From JAFDVN01 sp964472275 (GTDB taxonomy: Bacteria; Acidobacteriota; Holophagae; Holophagales; Holophagaceae): a stretch of DNA of 19,584 nt. The stretch is from positions 1-19,584 of the forward strand of contig CAYYJN010000039.1 of the NCBI GenBank assembly GCA_964472275.1, written 5' to 3'. This document shows positions 15,331-19,584 of this stretch, piece by piece. The notes below the pieces were generated by a model. It was not told the DNA's origin. It saw only the letters and a program-made list of their open reading frames with translations, and searched no databases. Position numbers and translations under genes: made by a program. Numbering within the stretch: position 1 is the first letter of the stretch; the number at the start of each line of letters is the position of its first letter.

Positions 15331-15468
15331 AACGCGAAGGCGCGAAGATGCAAAGGCGCCAAGAATGCGTGTTCAGCACGGAAACCGAGAGAACACGGAG
15401 GGGACCAGGCATCTCAACGGGCAGGGTTGGGCATGAATCGCACCTTTGCGCCTTTGCGGCTTCGCGTT
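15331..15468. repeat. imperfect inverted-repeat element (CGCAAAG family)
   Basis: The left arm 15331-15356 (AACGCGAAGGCGCGAAG...) and the reverse complement of the right arm 15443-15468 match at 22 of 26 positions. The core between them contains the phrase ACCGAGAGAACACGGAGGGG (15374-15393). Repeats of this type (GCAAAGGCGCAAAG plus GAGAACACGGAG) recur between genes in many GC-rich genomes; that is recalled knowledge, unchecked here. The 138-bp unit has no ORF and could fold as one long hairpin in RNA, possibly helping to end pyrD transcripts. Confidence 0.7.
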
Positions 15469-15480
15469 GAGCTTTTCCCG

Positions 15481-15486
15481 CATAAT
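15481..15486 (+). promoter_or_regulatory. -10 element placing a leaderless start at the SDR gene
   Basis: CATAAT at 15481-15486 ends six bases before the ATG at 15493, which is about where transcription should begin. No Shine-Dalgarno sequence precedes the ATG. The -35 position is poor (GGCTTC-like). A leaderless mRNA would explain both facts. The same CATAAT hexamer serves as -10 at imuB. Confidence 0.35.
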
Positions 15487-15492
15487 CGGCCC

Positions 15493-16296
15493 ATGGACTT
15501 CCGCGACCGCTCCATCCTCGTCACCGGCGCGAGCGAAGGCATCGGCCGGGCGCTGGCCTTGGAGCTGGCGAAGGAAGGCGCGCGCTTGACGCTCGTGGCC
15601 AGGAACCAGGTCCGTCTGGACGAGGTCGCCACTCAAGTCGAAGCGCTCGGAGGCCGAGCCAAGGTCTGCGTGGCCGATGTGACGCTTCCCTCGGGCGCGC
15701 CACGCATGATCGCGGCGGCACTAGAGGCCTTCGCCGCGCTGGACATCCTCGTCCTCAACGCGGGCGGCTCCATGTGGGCGCCCTTCGAGACACTCGAAGA
15801 TCCCGAGGCGGCGGCGCGGCGGCTTATGGAACTCAACTACTTCTCCTGCGTGCGTCTGACGCGGGAGGTCCTGCCCCATCTCAAGGCGTCCAAAGGGCTC
15901 ATCGTCCCCGTGGCCAGCGTGGCGGGCTTCACGGGCGTGCCCACGCGCACGCTCTACGCCGCGAGCAAGCACGCGGTGGTGGGCTTCTTCGAAAGCCTGC
16001 GTTTGGAGCTGAAGGGCAGCGGCGTGGACATCACCCTCGTCGCGCCGGATTTCGTCGTGACCACGCTCCACGAGCGGGCTCTGGGGCCGGATGGCAAACC
16101 TCTCGGGCATGGCCGCCTGGACCCCGCGAAGGTGATGACGGCGGAGACCTGCGCCAAGCTCATGGTCCGCGCCATGGCCAAGCGTCAGCGCCTGCTCCTC
16201 ACTTCCGCGCGGAGCCGCTTCGGCCGGTGGCTCAAACTGGCTTGGCCCGGGCTGGTGGATCGCATCGCCATCCGCGCGGTGGCCAAGCGGGCCTGA
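15493..16296 (+). CDS. short-chain dehydrogenase/reductase
   Basis: A classical SDR of 267 aa. The cofactor motif TGASEGIG is at 11-18, NAG at 89-91, the catalytic tetrad is N115, S142 (in PVASVAGF), Y155 and K159 (in YAASK), and the basic residue at R37 (VARN) suggests NADP(H). The C-terminal extension (RLLLTSARSRFGRWLKLAWPGLVDRIA) is typical of the DHRS7/3-ketosphinganine reductase-like branch and may form an amphipathic membrane-associated helix. A lipid or keto-acyl substrate is therefore possible but unproven. Start chosen: ATG 15493; in-frame starts further upstream fall inside the inverted-repeat element and would add non-family residues. No ribosome site is visible. The dioxygenase gene follows 10 bp later. 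Confidence 0.9.
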   Translation: MDFRDRSILVTGASEGIGRALALELAKEGARLTLVARNQVRLDEVATQVEALGGRAKVCVADVTLPSGAPRMIAAALEAFAALDILVLNAGGSMWAPFETLEDPEAAARRLMELNYFSCVRLTREVLPHLKASKGLIVPVASVAGFTGVPTRTLYAASKHAVVGFFESLRLELKGSGVDITLVAPDFVVTTLHERALGPDGKPLGHGRLDPAKVMTAETCAKLMVRAMAKRQRLLLTSARSRFGRWLKLAWPGLVDRIAIRAVAKRA

Positions 16297-16306
16297 AGGA
16301 GTCGCC

Positions 16307-17083
16307 ATGACACGCGAACCCGTCCTCTTCATCTCTCACGGATCGCCCATGCGCGCGCTGGAAGGCGGCGCCTGGGGCGAAGCGCTTCGACAGCTCGGAA
16401 CCACGCTGGACCCGGCCGCGGTGCTCGTCGCTTCCGCCCATTGGGAAACCGAAGGCCCGGCGCGCGTGACGGCCTCGCCTCAGCCCGGCGTGATCCACGA
16501 TTTCTTCGGCTTCCCGGATCCTCTCTACGCCCTCGACTATCCTTCGCCCGGCAACTTGCCTCTGGCTGGGCGCGTGCTCGGTTTGCTAAAAGATGCGGGG
16601 ATCGAGGCCGTTCCCGATGGCGAGCGACCGCTGGATCACGGCGCCTGGGCGCCGCTCATCCATCTCTTGCCGGAAGCCGACCGGCCTGTGCTTCAGATCA
16701 GCCTTCCCCTGGACCGCGCGCCTGAAAGCCTCCTCGCGATGGGTCAGGCTCTCGCGCCCTTGCGGGACGAGGGTCTGCTCATCGTCGGCAGCGGCGGCAT
16801 CGTCCACAACCTGCGCCGCCTCGATTGGGAGAGCGAGGCCGCGCCCGAGCCCTGGGCCGCGGCCTTCGACGCCTGGGCCGCGTCGCGCCTGGACGCGGGC
16901 GATGCGGACGCGCTCCTGGATTGGGAGCGCCAAGGCCCCGAGGCGCGCACGGCGCACCCGCGCAGCGAACATTGGGACCCGCTCTTCGTCGCGCTGGGCG
17001 CGGCTGGGAGCGCGCGGCCGAAGACGGTGTTCGAGGGCTTCGAGCACGGAAACCTGAGCCTGCGCTCGCTACTGTGGGCGTGA
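16307..17083 (+). CDS. DODA/YgiD-type (LigB family) extradiol dioxygenase
   Basis: 258 aa, the normal size for 4,5-DOPA-dioxygenase-like proteins of the LigB superfamily. These are non-haem iron or zinc proteins that cleave catechol-type rings; physiological substrates of the bacterial members are mostly unknown. Conserved histidines are in SHGSPM (H11), ASAHWE (H45), IHDFFGFP (H64), LDHGAWAPL (H111), GGIVHNLR (H167) and HPRSEHWDPLF (H217, H222). ATG 16307 has a strong GAAGGAG site ten bases upstream, right after the SDR stop, so the two are likely one operon. The last 15 bases overlap the 3' end of the convergent kinase gene. Confidence 0.9.
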   Translation: MTREPVLFISHGSPMRALEGGAWGEALRQLGTTLDPAAVLVASAHWETEGPARVTASPQPGVIHDFFGFPDPLYALDYPSPGNLPLAGRVLGLLKDAGIEAVPDGERPLDHGAWAPLIHLLPEADRPVLQISLPLDRAPESLLAMGQALAPLRDEGLLIVGSGGIVHNLRRLDWESEAAPEPWAAAFDAWAASRLDAGDADALLDWERQGPEARTAHPRSEHWDPLFVALGAAGSARPKTVFEGFEHGNLSLRSLLWA

Positions 17084-18091
17084 CGCGCCCGCGCAGATGG
17101 CATCCACCAGCGCGGCCTGGGCTTCCAGCGCCCGGAGCCGCGCGAACTGGGCGCGGGCGCGGGCGAGGTTCTGGCCCGATCGCGTGATGGCGAAATAGCG
17201 GTCGCCTTCCAGATGATCCGTGAGGAAGCGCAGGCCCAGTTCGAAGGCGAGCACCCGCGCGCCAAGGCCGAAGGCTTCGCGCTCGGCGCGCGTCAAGGAA
17301 TCGCCCGCGCCTTCCAGATAGCCATCGGAGAGCGCGCGGAGGCGATCCAAGTCCAAACGGGCTTCGTCCTCTTCTCCGCCGTCAAAGGCCGCGCTCCGAA
17401 CCAGATCGCCGAAATCGTGGGGCGCGAGCCCCGGCATCACCGTGTCCAGATCCAGCACGCACAGCCCTTCGCCCGTCGCGGCGTCCAGCAGCACATTGGC
17501 GAGCTTGGTGTCGTTGTGGACGGGGCGAAGCGGCAAGGCCAGGTCGTCCATGGCCGTCGCCAGGGACGCGCGGGACAGGGCGAAGTCGGCCTCTGCGGAA
17601 CCATCCGCCACCGCGCGAAACGCATCGAAGCGCGCCCGCGTGTCATGGAAGCCCGGGATCGGGATCTTCAAGGCCGCATGAGGGAAATCGGCCATCGCCG
17701 CGAGGAACACACCCAGCGCCTTCGCCGCGGCGCGGGCATCCGCGAGGGTCGGCGGCTCGGTGGGCATGCGTCCGCCCGCGATGAAGCGCGTGGCGCGCCA
17801 CGCGCCATCTTCATTCCGAAAGAGATGCCCGCTGGATCGGACGGGCACGAGTTCGAGCGTCGGAACACCGCTGTCTCGCAGATGGCCCGTCACCCGCTCC
17901 AGGTTCGCGATCACGGCGTCGAGGTCCGGGAACACCGTTTCGTTGAGGCGCTGCAGCGCGAGCGCGCCGCGTTCGCAGTCCACGCGGTAGGTCCGATGGA
18001 TGTGGCCCGCGCCTTCGCCAAGGCGAACGGCCGTGAGAGGCCGACCTGGCGTCTCGAAGGCCGATGCCGCGGCCAACGCGGCTTGGATCAC
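17069..18091 (-). CDS. aminoglycoside phosphotransferase-family kinase, NahK-like
   Basis: A 340-aa APH/choline-kinase fold protein. The N-lobe has a Gly-rich loop (LGEGAGHIHRTYRV, 24-37) and ALQRLN with a candidate lysine replacement (Gln). The hinge and catalytic loop VHNDTKLANVLLD (191-203) gives D194 and N199, and the metal aspartate is in CVLDLDTVMPGL (D214/D216), followed by PHDFGDLVR. 'HNDTK...DLDTVMPG' matches N-acetylhexosamine 1-kinase-type proteins (about 360 aa), so a sugar kinase is more likely than an antibiotic-resistance enzyme. Start chosen: GTG 18091, overlapping the ychJ-type gene's stop as GTGA; the in-frame ATG at 18142 would lie deep in that gene and adds a low-complexity Arg-rich stretch. 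Confidence 0.82.
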   Translation of the reverse strand: MIQAALAAASAFETPGRPLTAVRLGEGAGHIHRTYRVDCERGALALQRLNETVFPDLDAVIANLERVTGHLRDSGVPTLELVPVRSSGHLFRNEDGAWRATRFIAGGRMPTEPPTLADARAAAKALGVFLAAMADFPHAALKIPIPGFHDTRARFDAFRAVADGSAEADFALSRASLATAMDDLALPLRPVHNDTKLANVLLDAATGEGLCVLDLDTVMPGLAPHDFGDLVRSAAFDGGEEDEARLDLDRLRALSDGYLEGAGDSLTRAEREAFGLGARVLAFELGLRFLTDHLEGDRYFAITRSGQNLARARAQFARLRALEAQAALVDAICAGASRPQ

Positions 18092-18507
18092 GCGTCTTCG
18101 CCAGCGTCGGAGCCGTCTTCTTCCTCGGACTCGTAGACCCACTGGCCGTCTTCGCGGTGGAAGTGGCTCGTCTCCGCATGGAGCCGCCGCTTGCCATCCA
18201 CCTGCATGCTGGCGTGGAAGCGCACCATGCCGGTCTCATCTTTCGGACCACCGGCCTCCGTGGCGAGGATCTTCAGGGAGATGCAGCGGATGGAGAGGCA
18301 GTAGTCCTCCAACTCTTCCGCGTCGAGATTCTCCCGCTGGGGCATGGCCGTGGTCTTGATGAGGAAATCCACATCGCCGAGGGAATAGGCGGTGAAGCGC
18401 GCGCGCATGAGCCGCTCCGCCGTGTCCGCGAAGGTCTTCCCCGCGATGACGGGCTGGCAGTGTTTGTCGAAGGTCGCTTTGGCGCCGCAGGGGCAGGGTC
18501 GGGACAT
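18088..18507 (-). CDS. YchJ-family (UPF0225) SEC-C zinc protein
   Basis: 139 aa. The N-terminal SEC-C-like zinc motif is C5-x-C7 then H16-C17 (CPCG...DKHC), followed by GKTFADTAERLMRARFTAYSLGDVDFLI, the YchJ middle-domain signature (NTF2-like fold). ISLKILATE and VRFHASM and HAETSHFHREDGQWVY complete the family. The function is not established; SEC-C motifs often bind SecB or metal. The tail is acidic (EEEDGSDAGED). Fourteen bases separate it from the upstream membrane-protein gene and its stop overlaps the kinase start, so it sits in the middle of a minus-strand operon. Confidence 0.88.
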   Translation of the reverse strand: MSRPCPCGAKATFDKHCQPVIAGKTFADTAERLMRARFTAYSLGDVDFLIKTTAMPQRENLDAEELEDYCLSIRCISLKILATEAGGPKDETGMVRFHASMQVDGKRRLHAETSHFHREDGQWVYESEEEDGSDAGEDA

Positions 18508-18520
18508 GGAGAGCCTCGTC

Positions 18521-18820
18521 TTAGAGCGAGATAAAGATCATCAGGACATTGAAGAAAAGCAGGAAGCCCGCCATCAGCGCGCCTTGGGGGCGTTTGCTCT
18601 TCCGGGAGAGCAGGAAGGCCACGGCGCTGAGCGCCAGCGCGGGCAGGCCCCACTTCAGGATCCAGGGATGGAAGTTGACGGAAGGACGGCCGTCGCCGCC
18701 CGGCTGGCGCAGCATTTCCACGATGCGCCAGGCCATCGCGAGGGCCGAGCCGCCACCCGCGATCCAGGGCCACGGGCCAATCCCAGGAACGCTTTCTTCG
18801 TCCTTCTGTTCCTCGTTCAT
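18521..18820 (-). CDS. small membrane protein of unknown function
   Basis: 99 aa with an acidic N-terminus (NEEQKDEES) and three hydrophobic stretches: about 17-37 (PWIAGGGSALAMAWRIVEML), 56-71 (LKWGLPALALSAVAFLL) and 80-98 (GALMAGFLLFFNVLMIFIS). A basic loop (SRKSKR) precedes the last helix. No family recognised. ATG 18820 has GGGAG five to nine bases upstream; that site lies in the palindrome GGGAGCTCCC (18822-18831). It is probably co-transcribed with the YchJ-family gene. Confidence 0.72.
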   Translation of the reverse strand: MNEEQKDEESVPGIGPWPWIAGGGSALAMAWRIVEMLRQPGGDGRPSVNFHPWILKWGLPALALSAVAFLLSRKSKRPQGALMAGFLLFFNVLMIFISL

Positions 18821-18866
18821 GGGAGCTCCCGGGGCGCGTCGCGGCCGAAGCTCCAGTCTAGAGCGA

Positions 18867-19484
18867 TCAGGCCCGCCAGCGAATCTCGTATCCGTGGCGG
18901 AAGGCGAGGAGGCCTTCGCCCGAGGGCGGGAGGTAGCGAACGGTCACATCCTTCGCGCCGGTGAGGCGCAACGCGCCGACGATCCATCCCGGAAGGCCCA
19001 GCTCGTACCAGATGGGATAGAAGGCGTCGGCCCAGAGGCTCACCTCGGCGAAGCCCGGACCGAGCTGATCCACCACCACCTTCCCGCCCCGGTAGTTGAA
19101 GGCGAAGATGCGCGGCATGTTCTGCAAGAGGAAGGAAGGCGACATGAGGCGCAGAAGCCAGCGGTACACCACGGTCAAATGCTCATGGGCCGACTCGAAC
19201 CCCCGCCGGTAGGTGTAGTCCCGGTCCACCGTGGCCATGAACGCCTCACTCAATTCCTTGGAATGAGCCGCCGGAATCCATTCATAGAGGCCGATGGGAC
19301 GCGAGAAAGTCTGGCGGCAAGGTTCCGACACGCGGCTGAGCAGATCCTGCCAGGCGGCTTCGCCCCGCTCCTGGAGGACCGCATCGCGGATCTGCCGGGT
19401 CATGGGGCCGCGCAGTTCCGTGATCACCAGGCTTTCCCGGGTGAGTCCCTCCGGGGGCGCGACCGATTCCAGACTGCCCATCAT
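18867..19484 (-). CDS. uncharacterised protein, weak resemblance to DUF2378/TIGR02265
   Basis: 205 aa, soluble, no signal peptide. Segments such as ELRGPMTRQIRDAVL, IGLYEWIPAAHSKELSEAFMATV, DRDYTYRRGFESAHEHLTVVYRWLLRLMSPSFLLQNMPRIF and YRGGKVVVDQLGPGFAEVSL recall the DUF2378 family described in myxobacteria. I assign this only weakly by memory. Two ATG codons in a row (19484, 19481) start the frame; no ribosome site is visible. A TATGCT at 19495-19490 could be a -10 giving a leaderless or near-leaderless transcript. It lies upstream of the membrane-protein operon in the same direction, 46 bp apart. Confidence 0.7.
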   Translation of the reverse strand: MMGSLESVAPPEGLTRESLVITELRGPMTRQIRDAVLQERGEAAWQDLLSRVSEPCRQTFSRPIGLYEWIPAAHSKELSEAFMATVDRDYTYRRGFESAHEHLTVVYRWLLRLMSPSFLLQNMPRIFAFNYRGGKVVVDQLGPGFAEVSLWADAFYPIWYELGLPGWIVGALRLTGAKDVTVRYLPPSGEGLLAFRHGYEIRWRA

Positions 19485-19562
19485 GGGGAAAGCATAGGTC
19501 AGGCGGAATCCCTGCCTTGTGAAATGTTGTGGGTCTTAGGAAGCAAACTCGGGAGTGAGACG

Positions 19563-19584
19563 ATGAAAGCCGCGCCACTCCTAT
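19563..19584 (+). CDS. 5' end of a further gene (partial)
   Basis: ATG 19563 is preceded by GGGAGTGAGA (GGGAG at 19551-19555, spacing 7), a good ribosome site. Only MKAAPLL is in the window; it could be the start of a signal peptide. The product cannot be named. It is divergent from the DUF2378-like gene, with 78 bp between the two starts. Confidence 0.5.

Noticed and set aside
14100..15362. 420-aa frame on the minus strand
   Set aside because: Antisense to pyrD and the lipoprotein; pyrD has every class 2 motif, so this is a shadow.
15331..15468. CRISPR array or tRNA-like structure
   Set aside because: The purine-rich repeats are an inverted pair with no regular repeat-spacer series, and no cloverleaf or CCA end is present.
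15427..15492. Upstream in-frame extension of the SDR gene
   Set aside because: It overlaps the right arm of the inverted-repeat element and adds residues before the normal SDR start (DFRDRSILVTGAS).
17069..18091. Aminoglycoside resistance gene
   Set aside because: The kinase has the APH fold, but the HNDTK and DLDTVMPG pattern and the housekeeping context point to a sugar-kinase-like enzyme.
17213..18136. 307-aa frame on the plus strand
   Set aside because: Antisense to the kinase gene that carries clear catalytic motifs.

Overview
This is a GC-rich bacterial chromosomal window with no rRNA, tRNA, CRISPR array, transposase or phage gene that I can see. The gene content suggests an Acidobacteriota-like soil or sediment bacterium, possibly of the Holophagae/Geothrix type. 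The pointers are an imuB-dnaE2 cassette, secreted PKD/jelly-roll proteins, an Ig-like lipoprotein with a 'GxYTAPG' signature, and CGCAAAG-type intergenic repeats. This placement is an inference; no marker gene settles it.

Layout. (1) 1-5507, plus strand: an exopolysaccharide or O-antigen gene block. It holds a GDP-6-deoxy-D-lyxo-4-hexulose reductase (rmd-like), GDP-mannose 4,6-dehydratase (gmd), a small coiled-coil protein, a 784-aa tandem GT4 glycosyltransferase and an FkbM-type methyltransferase. Together they fit synthesis of GDP-D-rhamnose, its polymerisation by the tandem transferase, and methylation of the glycan. (2) 5537-7261, plus: a probably exported protein with a helical HEAT-like N-terminal part and a C-terminal cyclophilin domain. 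(3) 7262-11298, minus: the mutagenic translesion cassette imuB-dnaE2(imuC), coupled by a 4-bp overlap. No imuA is next to it. A promoter with an 11-bp-period direct repeat in its spacer lies directly upstream. (4) 11397-13106, minus: a secreted multidomain protein (GATase-like, PKD, C-terminal jelly-roll) ending in a clear intrinsic terminator. (5) 13257-15323, plus: a CoA-transferase B subunit without its A partner, a small Ig-like lipoprotein and pyrD, tightly packed. (6) 15331-15468: an imperfect inverted-repeat element. (7) 15493-17083, plus: a short-chain dehydrogenase and a YgiD/DODA-type dioxygenase. (8) 17069-19484, minus: a run of four genes (unknown DUF2378-like protein, small membrane protein, YchJ-family zinc protein, NahK-like phosphotransferase). 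(9) 19563-end: the first codons of a further plus-strand gene.

The most notable points are the imuA-less mutasome cassette with its candidate operator, the small gene remnant just upstream of gmd, the inverted-repeat element after pyrD, the orphan scoB, and the compact gene borders (abutting TGATCA stops at 7259-7264; a 15-bp convergent overlap at 17069-17083). Nothing in the window is clearly a wholly new system.
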